From a virus: a stretch of 32,050 bases of DNA. The DNA is taken from IMG/VR virus record IMGVR_UViG_3300006033_000078, positions 1-32,050 of that record; one strand, written 5' to 3'. Under the pieces are notes generated by a model. That model saw only the letters and a list, made by a program, of their open reading frames with translations, made no database searches and was not told the DNA's origin. Shown here in pieces: positions 13,275-20,470 of the stretch; position 1 is the first letter of the stretch, and the number at the start of each line of letters is the position of its first letter. Both the position numbers and the translations under genes were made by a program.

Positions 13275-14807
13275 ATGATTGAGAAAACAGTAGCCACACG
13301 TACGATGAATCTTATGAATTGTTCAACTAACTTGGACAATGTACGCAGAGAAAACTTTCAAGGTGTTGAACATCTTGTAGTACCTATTATTGCGTTAGTA
13401 GAAGGTGTAATTCATTCAGGAAACGCTCCTTATCCAGAATTAGCACTTTCAGAAGAATTCGGTCGTATTCCAGTTAGCTGGAACGGCCGTCCAGTTACTC
13501 TTAATCACCCTATGCGTGATGGTTTAAATGTTAGTGCATCTGAATCTCCTACAGTCTTTGAAGAAGAGGCTCTAGGATTTCTTTTTAATACCACCTTAGA
13601 TGGTACTAAATTAAAAACAGAAGCCTGGATTAATTTAGAAACAGTAGCTAATGCATCTCAAGAAGTTAAAGACACTATTGCAAGATTTGAAAATCCTGCT
13701 GCTAATGACGTAGTAGAAGTATCTACAGGATTATTTGTCAATTCAGAAGCCTCTAGAGGCAGATTCAATAATGAACAATTTCAAGGCATTTGGCGAGATA
13801 TCGTTCCTGATCATCTTGCTATTTTGCCTTTAGGTGTTATAGGCGCTTGTAGCGTCGCAGATGGCTGTGGAGGTCCTAGAATGAATGCACTCAAAGTTAA
13901 TTGCGCCTGCCAAGAAAAACTAAACGACGTAAAAATCGAACCTACTACACCAGCACCCATTACAAATAAATTAGTGCTAGATCCGGAAAATGAATCTTTA
14001 GAGCGGAATCGCTTTTTGCGAGGGCTCAAAGAGAAATTTGCTGGACTATTTTTTACAGCGAATGCTGGTATGGAATTATCAGACAGAGATACACGTACAG
14101 CCATTGCTTCAGCATTAGCTGCTGAGAACGATGAAAAATGGTATGACATCGTAGCAGTATTCAAAAAAGAATTTATCTATTCGTCTTCCTGGGACGGCTC
14201 TCTCGACCAGCGAAGCTATAAAATCTCAACCGATGGCACGGTCGCCCTCGGCAGTGAGACGGTGAGGGTTCGTCCCGAAACCACATTTGTTCCCGTAACG
14301 TTCAAGGAGGACTCAAGGATGAACAAGAAAGCCCTGATCGACGGTCTCATCGCCAACTCAGCTACCCAGTTTGAGGAAAGTGACCGAGCAACCCTCGAAA
14401 CAATGTCAGAAGAAGTTCTGGCGAAATTAGCACCGAAGGAAACTCCGGCTGTTAATAAAGAAGTACCAGCAGTAGTTGCTGAACCTGTAGCAGCACCTGC
14501 TGTAAACAAGGCTCCAGCTACACCAGAAGAATTCCTCGCGGCAGCTCCAAAAGAGATCCAAGCGGTATTGAATTCTGGCCTGGCAATGCATCGTGAACGT
14601 AAAGACTCTTTGGTAAAAGGTCTTATGGCTAATAGCCGTAATACTTTCAAAGAAGATGCTCTTCGTGCAATGGAAATGTCAACTCTTGAAGGTCTTGCTA
14701 AATTGGCAGATGTTCCAAGTTTTGATGGTCGTCAAGGAGCTACATTCTCTACGAATGATTCCAATGCGGTTCCTGAAGCACCTAAATTGTTCCCAACAAA
14801 ACAATAA
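13275..14807 (+). CDS. Prohead protease fused to scaffold (DUF2213-like)
   Basis: The protein has 510 residues. The N-terminal ~210 residues match phage head maturation proteases of DUF2213 type: VSWNGRPVTLNHPM (His78) and DIVPDHLAILPLGVIGACS (His180), ending VADGCGG. Residues about 265-345 form a small domain (KWYDIVAVFKKEFIYSS, LDQRSYKI, VRPETTFVPVTF). The C-terminal ~160 residues are the scaffold, with an Ala/Pro linker and two related blocks (LIDGLIANSATQF, LVKGLMANSRNTF). A second start at 14319 lies in frame. The DNA of about 14180-14430 is richer in G+C than its surroundings. It should cleave scaffold and capsid N-termini during head maturation. Confidence 0.87.
   Translation: MIEKTVATRTMNLMNCSTNLDNVRRENFQGVEHLVVPIIALVEGVIHSGNAPYPELALSEEFGRIPVSWNGRPVTLNHPMRDGLNVSASESPTVFEEEALGFLFNTTLDGTKLKTEAWINLETVANASQEVKDTIARFENPAANDVVEVSTGLFVNSEASRGRFNNEQFQGIWRDIVPDHLAILPLGVIGACSVADGCGGPRMNALKVNCACQEKLNDVKIEPTTPAPITNKLVLDPENESLERNRFLRGLKEKFAGLFFTANAGMELSDRDTRTAIASALAAENDEKWYDIVAVFKKEFIYSSSWDGSLDQRSYKISTDGTVALGSETVRVRPETTFVPVTFKEDSRMNKKALIDGLIANSATQFEESDRATLETMSEEVLAKLAPKETPAVNKEVPAVVAEPVAAPAVNKAPATPEEFLAAAPKEIQAVLNSGLAMHRERKDSLVKGLMANSRNTFKEDALRAMEMSTLEGLAKLADVPSFDGRQGATFSTNDSNAVPEAPKLFPTKQ
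14319..14807 (+). CDS. Scaffold protein from an internal in-frame start
   Basis: A consensus Shine-Dalgarno AAGGAGG (14304-14310) stands 8 bases before an in-frame ATG (14319), codon 349 of the protease gene. This would make a 162-residue protein beginning MNKKALIDGLIANS, exactly the scaffold domain. The arrangement is the same as lambda C/Nu3, where protease and scaffold share a 3' end. The product is two related helical blocks (residues 4-35 and about 105-145) joined by an Ala/Pro/Val linker. Translation of this product is inferred from the signal and not proven. Confidence 0.7.
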   Translation: MNKKALIDGLIANSATQFEESDRATLETMSEEVLAKLAPKETPAVNKEVPAVVAEPVAAPAVNKAPATPEEFLAAAPKEIQAVLNSGLAMHRERKDSLVKGLMANSRNTFKEDALRAMEMSTLEGLAKLADVPSFDGRQGATFSTNDSNAVPEAPKLFPTKQ

Positions 14808-14819
14808 GGAGAATGGATT

Positions 14820-15305
14820 ATGGCAATTAAAACTATTACTGTAAAAGGTCGCGGTATCGGTAAAGAAGCACTTGCACAAGGTGCTATCACTCCTGGTATG
14901 CTTCTGGTAATGAACTCCGCAGGTCGTGTGTTAGCACACAACGTTGCAGGAGGCGCAGGTGCACCTAACTTCGCACGTGAGAATGAGCTCGCAGGTAAAG
15001 GTATTGATGTTGCATACGCAACTGACGATACTGTTATGTACGAAACTCTCTTCTCCGGGTGTGAAGTTAATGCATTGGTTGCAGCTAACGCCGCAGCTAT
15101 CGCAGTTGGTGATGAACTTGTATCAAATGGTGCCGGTGGTTTGCGTAAGCGTACTACTACTCCTGATGCCGGAGCTTCCCCAAACCAAGCAACTATCAAC
15201 GCCGCCGTCGCTGCTGCTCAACAAGTTACCATTGCACGTTCTTTGGTAGCCTTGGATAACAGCGCCGTAGGTACAGCAGCTCGTATTCTCGTGGAGATTG
15301 TATAA
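14820..15305 (+). CDS. Head decoration / cement protein
   Basis: This 161-residue protein (MAIKTITVKGRG, ITPGMLLVMNSAGRVLAHNV, GDELVSNGAGGLRKR, ARSLVALDNSAVG) resembles DUF2190-like capsid-stabilising proteins. Such proteins bind the outer surface of expanded heads. Its place between protease/scaffold and major capsid protein fits. AAGGAGAATGGATT precedes the ATG. The stop overlaps the capsid ATG as TAATG, which suits the roughly equal amounts of cement and capsid protein needed. Confidence 0.82.
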   Translation: MAIKTITVKGRGIGKEALAQGAITPGMLLVMNSAGRVLAHNVAGGAGAPNFARENELAGKGIDVAYATDDTVMYETLFSGCEVNALVAANAAAIAVGDELVSNGAGGLRKRTTTPDAGASPNQATINAAVAAAQQVTIARSLVALDNSAVGTAARILVEIV

Positions 15306-16297
15306 TGATTAAAGAAACAGCACTAGTCGATAATTCTAACTCCCTGTTTAAATCTTCGGGTTCAGCAGGCGTTAAATTACTTAACAACAACTTTGATCAT
15401 AACGTTCTTCGTACGAACGATGTTTTGATGAAAGATGAATGGTTGAAATTGGATCAAACCGTTATTGAAGTTGCTCGTCAACGTCTTATCGGTGTTAATG
15501 ATTTGATGAGCCGTGGTCTTACATATCCTATTGCAAATGCTCTTGGCGTTACACGCGTTGAATGGCAGACACAGTCTGATATGGATCCTGCGGAAATCTC
15601 TATGTCAGGTGTTACAGAAGGTCGTGGAGATCGTCTGGAATATGCATTGACTGGAGTTCCTCTTCCGATCGTCCATAAAGACTTCACTATCAATATCCGT
15701 GCTTTGCAAGCATCACGTAACGGTGGTAATCCTATGGATACTACTCAAGCGCGTATTGCTTCCAAGCTGGTATCTGAGAAACTGGAATCTATTCTGTTCA
15801 ATGGCGCATCAAGCATTAAAATGCAAGGTTCGACAATTTACGGATACAAAACATTCCCTAATCGTAACACCGGTTCTTTGACCGCGGGTGCATGGGATGC
15901 TACTCCAGTGGGTGACTCTATTGTTGCTGACGTATTGGCAATGGTACAAAAAGCTTACGATGACCATATGTATGGTCCGTTTGTACTTTACGTACCTTTG
16001 AACATCATGACCTATATGGGTAATGACTTCAAAGCCAACAGTGACAAATCTATTATCCAACGTGTTAAAGAAATTGAAGGTATTGCAGATGTACGTCCAT
16101 CTGAAAACCTTACAGCTGAAGCATTGTTGGTACAGATGTCCTCAGATGTTGTTGATATGGTTGATGGTATTCAACCTACTGTATTGTCATGGGAATCCCA
16201 TGGTGGTATGGTTCTGAACTACAAAGTAATGGCCATTATGGTTCCACGCTTTAAGTCAGACTATTCAACACAATGTGGTATTGTTCACTATACCTAA
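15305..16297 (+). CDS. Major capsid protein (HK97 fold)
   Basis: The protein has 330 residues and follows the cement gene. The order protease/scaffold, cement, capsid is standard. Recognisable parts are DEWLKLDQTVIEVARQRLIGVNDL (N-terminal region), PLPIVHKDFTINIRALQASR and LVSEKLESILFNGAS (spine helix region), IYGYKTFPNRN, and a C-terminal HGGMVLNYKVMAIMVPRFKSD. These are typical of HK97-type capsid proteins of the encapsulin-like branch. No long N-terminal delta domain is seen, consistent with a separate scaffold. This should be the most abundant virion protein. Confidence 0.92.
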   Translation: MIKETALVDNSNSLFKSSGSAGVKLLNNNFDHNVLRTNDVLMKDEWLKLDQTVIEVARQRLIGVNDLMSRGLTYPIANALGVTRVEWQTQSDMDPAEISMSGVTEGRGDRLEYALTGVPLPIVHKDFTINIRALQASRNGGNPMDTTQARIASKLVSEKLESILFNGASSIKMQGSTIYGYKTFPNRNTGSLTAGAWDATPVGDSIVADVLAMVQKAYDDHMYGPFVLYVPLNIMTYMGNDFKANSDKSIIQRVKEIEGIADVRPSENLTAEALLVQMSSDVVDMVDGIQPTVLSWESHGGMVLNYKVMAIMVPRFKSDYSTQCGIVHYT

Positions 16298-16318
16298 TAG
16301 CATTTAAAGGAGACATAA

Positions 16319-16585
16319 ATGACTACAGCAACACCAGCTGCTCCAGCAGCTACTACACCAGCGAAAGCAGCTCCGGCTGCAACAGCTGCACCTACAGCAA
16401 AACCAGCTGCTCCTAAAAGAACTCCTTACCGCCTAATCGGTGGTAAGACTTTCTTGAGGGATGCAGAAGGTAATGAAGTAAAATATGTCAACGGCGATAA
16501 AGTACTACTTACTGCAGCGGAAGCAGCAGGACGTAAAGGCCAAATCGAACCATGGACTGAAGTAGTAACAGAAGCAGACGAGTAA
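16319..16585 (+). CDS. Small Ala/Pro-rich virion-associated protein
   Basis: The protein has 88 residues. Residues 1-38 are low complexity (Ala, Pro, Thr, Lys), likely an extended linker. Residues 39-88 form a compact domain (YRLIGGKTFLRDAEGNEVKY, GDKVLLTAAEAAGRKGQIEPW). AAAGGAGACATAA gives a strong ribosome binding site. Its position between the capsid and connector genes suggests a head accessory or fibre protein, but no family is recognised. Confidence 0.65.
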   Translation: MTTATPAAPAATTPAKAAPAATAAPTAKPAAPKRTPYRLIGGKTFLRDAEGNEVKYVNGDKVLLTAAEAAGRKGQIEPWTEVVTEADE

Positions 16586-16589
16586 TAAC

Positions 16590-16946
16590 ATGATAAGAGT
16601 CACTGACAACGAGGTTAAGAAGATCATAGATACGAATAGAGATACGTCTATTTTTATCGATCAGGCACACCTCGTTGTCAATGAGGAACTATTAAGTAAA
16701 GGTTTATCCGAGGATAGACTAAGATCAATTGAATTATATCTTGCAGCACATTTCACAGCCCTCACAGAAGAACGTGGTGGGCTAACAAAATTTAAAGTGG
16801 GCGATGCTACTGAAGAGTATATGTTAGTTAAGGGTTCTGGATTTGCTGGAACAAGATATGGTCAAATGGCTATGGACATGGATACATCAGGTACATTAAC
16901 CACTATTACAAACAACGCCAAGAGAGCTGAATTTAGGGTAGTATAA
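16590..16946 (+). CDS. Head-tail adaptor (gp6-like connector)
   Basis: The 118-residue protein is helical at the N-terminus and carries IELYLAAHFTALTEERGG, then TKFKVGDATEEYM and GSGFAGTRYGQMAMDMDTSG. This is the pattern of the head completion/adaptor proteins that sit under the portal. Its position directly after the capsid genes and before the stopper fits. It starts 4 bases after the previous stop and overlaps the next ATG as TAATG. Confidence 0.8.
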   Translation: MIRVTDNEVKKIIDTNRDTSIFIDQAHLVVNEELLSKGLSEDRLRSIELYLAAHFTALTEERGGLTKFKVGDATEEYMLVKGSGFAGTRYGQMAMDMDTSGTLTTITNNAKRAEFRVV

Positions 16947-17593
16947 TGAAACAGATATTAGCAGCATTAGTACTTCTTTCAACCGCTTTAATTAGCGGTA
17001 ATGCTTTAGCTGCACAAACTACCCGTACCGCTATTCAAACTGCAATCACAACTGATCTTGCAAGCGGAAGTAATATTACCGCAACTGAATTACGTACAAT
17101 ATTAACTAACGTAGCCGACAGCTGCTATGTTTTTAATACTGACACATTAAGTGTAGCTGAAGGTGGTACTAATTTAACTTCCTATACTTCAGGTGATTTT
17201 CTATATGCTACAGGTTCTACTACTTTAGCTAAACGTACAATAGGTACTACAGGGCAAGTATTAACAGTAGTAGGCGGAGTTCCTACATGGACAACTAGCA
17301 TTACTCAACCTATCAGAGTAGTTACAGCATCTGGAGCCATTACGGTCGCATTAACGGATCGTACAGTAGTAGTTAATAAAACAACCGGAGCTGCCTCAGC
17401 AGTAAGTTTGCCTGCAAGTGTATTAGCTGGACAAACATTTATTATTAAAGACGGTAAAGCTGATGCAAATACAAACAATATTACTATTACACCTAACTCG
17501 GGTACTATAGATGGATCGGCTACTTATGTTATTAATACTGCTAAAGGAGTAGTAAGATTACAATTTGATGGCACTAATTATTGGAGCTGGTAA
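16946..17593 (+). CDS. Sec-exported fibre-like protein within the neck operon
   Basis: This 215-residue protein begins with a textbook signal peptide: MKQILAALVLLSTALISGNALA, a Lys-bearing n-region, a hydrophobic core, and cleavage after ALA (about residue 22). The mature part has a short helical segment (AIQTAITTDLASGSNITATE). Then come the phage-fibre motifs VAEGGTNLTSYTSGDFLYA and TTGQVLTVVGGVPTW, and a C-terminal beta-rich block ending LQFDGTNYWSW. Fibre-type domains are expected in virions, which assemble in the cytoplasm, so an export signal is unexpected. It overlaps both neighbours as TAATG. The role is unknown: a secreted receptor decoy, an envelope-located factor, or a virion protein with a mimic signal. 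Confidence 0.75.
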   Translation: MKQILAALVLLSTALISGNALAAQTTRTAIQTAITTDLASGSNITATELRTILTNVADSCYVFNTDTLSVAEGGTNLTSYTSGDFLYATGSTTLAKRTIGTTGQVLTVVGGVPTWTTSITQPIRVVTASGAITVALTDRTVVVNKTTGAASAVSLPASVLAGQTFIIKDGKADANTNNITITPNSGTIDGSATYVINTAKGVVRLQFDGTNYWSW

Positions 17594-17934
17594 TGACTGT
17601 AAGAAATTGTTCTCCTGCTAGATATTTTCCTCAAGAGATTACGTGGTGGGCTAGGAATGCTACAGATAAGTTCGGACAATATACTTATAGTGCTCCAGTA
17701 GTAATTAAAGGGCGTTGGGAAGAAAAGAATGAACTATTTAGAAATCGTGCAGGTGATGAAGAAGTAAGTGCAGCAGTAGTTTATGTTGATAGGAATATTG
17801 AAGTAGGTGACTACTTAATGTTAGGCGTAAGTAAATCTATGAACGTAACCTTAGTAGATGCACAGGAAGTTAAAAAATTTATGAGTACACCCGATATTAG
17901 AACTTTAAGCAATGTACGTAAGGCGATATTATAA
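17593..17934 (+). CDS. Head-tail stopper / connector protein
   Basis: The start is set at the ATG overlapping the previous stop (TAATG), giving 113 residues; an earlier in-frame ATG at 17581 is less likely. The protein begins MTVRNCSPARYFPQEITWW and is mostly beta (VVIKGRWEEKNELF, EEVSAAVVYVDRNIEVGDYL, LVDAQEVKKF). This is the usual composition of head-tail stopper proteins (lambda FII / SPP1 gp16 type). Position, size and context support the call; sequence similarity alone is weak. It is followed by a TAATG overlap. Confidence 0.7.
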   Translation: MTVRNCSPARYFPQEITWWARNATDKFGQYTYSAPVVIKGRWEEKNELFRNRAGDEEVSAAVVYVDRNIEVGDYLMLGVSKSMNVTLVDAQEVKKFMSTPDIRTLSNVRKAIL

Positions 17935-18395
17935 TGTCAACACAGTTTCGCGCAAAAGTAGGTACACAAAGGATCTCTAGTTCATTAGATCCTTCGCAAG
18001 CCTCTTATACACGAAGCATACGTACACAAATGCAAGCAATTGAAAAAGAAGTTAATCGTTTATGCAATGTTTTTGAAGCAGTAACACCTGAAGTCCTTAT
18101 GGATGTATTAACACCTACTTTTGCTAAGGCTTTATTATATACACCATTGCTTACAGGAGCTTTACGCGGTAGTGGGTACTTAGTAACAAGCATAAGCGGA
18201 AACAAAGTTAAAGCGGAAATTGGTTTTGGTAAAGGTGGATATCCATTTTATGCAGCTTACGTACATGAAATGACAGATATAAAACACACAGCACCTACTA
18301 GGGCTAAATTTCTGGAATCTGCTGTTATGGAAGACATGGGACAGATTGGCCCAAGACTTAGAAAAGCATTTAAGAACAGAGTAGGATTTAAGTAA
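17934..18395 (+). CDS. Tail completion / neck protein (HK97 gp10-like)
   Basis: The 153-residue protein has the gp10 signature: ALLYTPLLTGALRGSGYLV (about 65-84), then GGYPFYAAYVHE and HTAPTRAKFLESAV. This pattern (P..TG.L..S, YA.yVHe, H..pt.akFLe) marks neck proteins that join tail to head. Its place between stopper and tail terminator is the expected one. It overlaps both neighbours by a TAATG. Confidence 0.85.
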   Translation: MSTQFRAKVGTQRISSSLDPSQASYTRSIRTQMQAIEKEVNRLCNVFEAVTPEVLMDVLTPTFAKALLYTPLLTGALRGSGYLVTSISGNKVKAEIGFGKGGYPFYAAYVHEMTDIKHTAPTRAKFLESAVMEDMGQIGPRLRKAFKNRVGFK

Positions 18396-18835
18396 TGTTA
18401 GATCTACTTACAGGAATACAAGAACTATTAGTTACAAAGGAAGTAGGAGTACTACCACCAATAACGGATCCAAATGCTTATGGAATTTTTGTCGGAAAAG
18501 CACCAGCAACTCCTTCAGGCTCCATTTCCGTCCGAAGAACCACTGGACTGGATTCCAATCCAAAATATTTATTAGACTATCCCTCAATCCAAATCATGGT
18601 AAGAGGAAGGCCTAATGAATATGAGACTGCAAGTATAAAAGCGCAGTTGATCAAAGATACTTTGTTAGGACTACCAAGTCAAACGATAAAGGATATAAGA
18701 TGGGTATTGATTAATATGATAGGTGATATAAATGACTTAGGTACAGATGATAATGATTGTCCACTTATGTCGCTCAACTTTCAATTTATTATAGAACCAC
18801 CTGAATCCGTAGATAGCAACAGAATACCACTTTAA
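18395..18835 (+). CDS. Tail terminator / minor capsid protein (PF12691-like)
   Basis: The 146-residue protein looks like the phage tail terminator family: ISVRRTTGLDSNPKYLLDYPSIQIMVRG, then YETASIKAQLIKDTLLGL and DCPLMSLNFQFIIEP. Such proteins form the hexameric ring that ends tail-tube growth. It is followed by the tail tube gene, as in most siphophages. The start overlaps the previous stop. Confidence 0.82.
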   Translation: MLDLLTGIQELLVTKEVGVLPPITDPNAYGIFVGKAPATPSGSISVRRTTGLDSNPKYLLDYPSIQIMVRGRPNEYETASIKAQLIKDTLLGLPSQTIKDIRWVLINMIGDINDLGTDDNDCPLMSLNFQFIIEPPESVDSNRIPL

Positions 18836-18850
18836 ACATAGGAGATTACA

Positions 18851-19885
18851 ATGTCAAAATCAGTAGCAGTATCCGACGACGCCGGATCTACATATTCTAC
18901 ACTTCCAGGTAATGCTGGGGAATTAAATAACGAAGCAGGTACCATGGATGATACCATCTTTGGTCAAACGTTTCAATCAAACGAATCCGGTCTTATTAAC
19001 TGGGGCGTAAATGCACAAGCTTTCTATAAAGGCTTTGCAGGGTATCAAGCTAAATTGAAAAAGCAAGGTACGTCAACAACTATGACTACTGAAGCTATGA
19101 CACTAGTAGCAGGTAAAACTTACAAGATTACCGCAGCTACAAAGAACATCTGGGATCCTGCAGGTGTCTTTACTGTATTTGATGGTGGTGTAGATCATAC
19201 TGCAGATGTTCTAAGTATTAATTACTTGTTTGGACAAGTTACTTTTAAAGCTGCTTATACTCCTACAGGTGCAATCACTGTAACAGGTAAATACTTCACT
19301 ACCGTAGCTTTAGGTAATGCTCAAGCATTTACTTTGACACAGACTGCAGAAGCCGTTGATAACTCTGCCTTTGATACTGTACAAGCAAACGGTGGTTATA
19401 GAATCTTTACTTCAGGTCTACGTACTGTAGGCTTAGAGCTTTCAGGTTTCTATAATATCACCGCAGCTTATCGTGCAGCACTGCAATCACGTAGTACTAT
19501 TATTATCGAGATTGATCCTGCAGGTACTGGTGCTTCTGTTGCTAGAGGATTCTTTAAACCTGTAACAGATAACCAAAACGGAGATGTTGGAGCATTGGAA
19601 GAAGAAACTATTAGCTTCGTACTTCAAGTACCTTCTACAGATTATTTACCATTCTCATGGGATCATACATCAGGTACTACGTTGCATGCTTCCATTAAGA
19701 AAGTAATTACTGCCTGGTTAACTCAAGTACCTATTATGGTTAAATACCTTTATGATGGTACTAATGGTGTTTCAGGTAACGCAATTGTTACTAATATGTC
19801 GTTATCCAGTGGCCTGGATAAGATGAACGAATTTGCACTTGAGTTCCAAGGAACTGGAGTACAAACCACGGTAGGTACGGGTTAA
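18851..19885 (+). CDS. Major tail tube protein
   Basis: The protein has 344 residues and a strong ribosome binding site (AGGAGATTACA). Position after the tail terminator and before the G/GT frameshift pair identifies it as the tube protein. The beta-rich body includes FTVFDGGVDHTADVLSINYLFGQVTF and VTGKYFTTVALGNAQAFTLTQTAEAVD, then FDTVQANGGYRIFTSGLRTVGLELSGF, typical of tube subunits with an inserted repeat-type domain. No sheath gene follows, so the tail is non-contractile. Confidence 0.86.
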   Translation: MSKSVAVSDDAGSTYSTLPGNAGELNNEAGTMDDTIFGQTFQSNESGLINWGVNAQAFYKGFAGYQAKLKKQGTSTTMTTEAMTLVAGKTYKITAATKNIWDPAGVFTVFDGGVDHTADVLSINYLFGQVTFKAAYTPTGAITVTGKYFTTVALGNAQAFTLTQTAEAVDNSAFDTVQANGGYRIFTSGLRTVGLELSGFYNITAAYRAALQSRSTIIIEIDPAGTGASVARGFFKPVTDNQNGDVGALEEETISFVLQVPSTDYLPFSWDHTSGTTLHASIKKVITAWLTQVPIMVKYLYDGTNGVSGNAIVTNMSLSSGLDKMNEFALEFQGTGVQTTVGTG

Positions 19886-19931
19886 TAGTATCTACTAAAT
19901 TCAACCTGTCAACAAAGCTGAGGTATTACAA

Positions 19932-20318
19932 ATGACAGACCAAAACAAAGAAACTACCAGAGACGCTCTCCGTGCTAGCATTTTTAGCTCGGAGAATTCT
20001 CGTTATAAACGTACTCCACTTAATTTTAAAGGAACAGATCTTGAAATTAAGCAACCTACACTTACACAAGTGGCTGAAATGTGGACTAAGGAAACTAGCA
20101 CTGAGCGTGCGCTTTACCTTCTAATTAATCTTGCCTATATTCCGGGTACAGATATCCTAGTCTTCGAAGAAGGAGATATTGCTGACATTATTGCAATGCC
20201 TTATGGACCAGAGTTTACTCGGATTAATGAAATCCTTGCAGATTTCCTTAATGGCAATGCGAAGGAAGCAGAAAAAAACTCCGAAGCAACTCCTACTTCT
20301 ACAACATCCACGCAGTAG
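19932..20318 (+). CDS. Tail assembly chaperone, short form (lambda G-like)
   Basis: This 128-residue product is the zero-frame reading. It carries LNFKGTDLEIKQPTLTQVAEMW and ERALYLLINLAYIPGTDILVF. The acidic C-terminus (ADFLNGNAKEAEKNSEATPTS) ends at TAG 20316-20318. It lies between tube and tape measure genes, the fixed place of the G/GT pair. The slippery heptamer near its end lets part of the ribosomes make the longer form. It coats and solubilises the tape measure protein during tail assembly. Confidence 0.88.
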   Translation: MTDQNKETTRDALRASIFSSENSRYKRTPLNFKGTDLEIKQPTLTQVAEMWTKETSTERALYLLINLAYIPGTDILVFEEGDIADIIAMPYGPEFTRINEILADFLNGNAKEAEKNSEATPTSTTSTQ

Positions 20319-20449
20319 CTGAGTTGCTAGGTAAATTTGTACATGAGGTTATGGCTGAGTGTACAATGACGGATATCGATAATTGGGCGGCGTATGATAA
20401 GATCAAGACTGAACGAATCAAACGCAATTCCAAAAAGAATAAGAGATAA
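19932..20449 (+). CDS. Tail assembly chaperone, frameshifted long form (lambda GT-like)
   Basis: At A AAA AAC (20273-20279), read in frame as GAA AAA AAC, a -1 slip continues through CTC CGA AGC to TAA at 20447-20449. The fusion is 172 residues: 116 in frame plus 56 after the shift. The extension contains YNIHAVAELLGKFVHEVM and NWAAYDKIKTERIKRN, a positively charged T-like domain that would bind tail tube subunits. There is no start codon with a ribosome binding site for the extension alone, so frameshifting is the only sensible way to express it. Confidence 0.85.
20273..20328 (+). promoter_or_regulatory. Programmed -1 ribosomal frameshift site with stem-loop
   Basis: The slippery heptamer A AAA AAC (20273-20279) is followed after 5 bases by AGCAACTC (20285-20292). 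This pairs perfectly with GAGTTGCT (20321-20328). The stem can extend with CTAC (20293-20296) against GTAG (20315-20318) past a 2-base bulge. Spacing and structure fit a frameshift stimulator. Confidence 0.85.
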
Positions 20450-20470
20450 ACTTAACCCGAAGGGCACATT

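Noticed and set aside
14216-14650. 144-codon minus-strand open frame opposite the scaffold
   Set aside because: It has no ribosome binding site and the plus frame is clearly coding.
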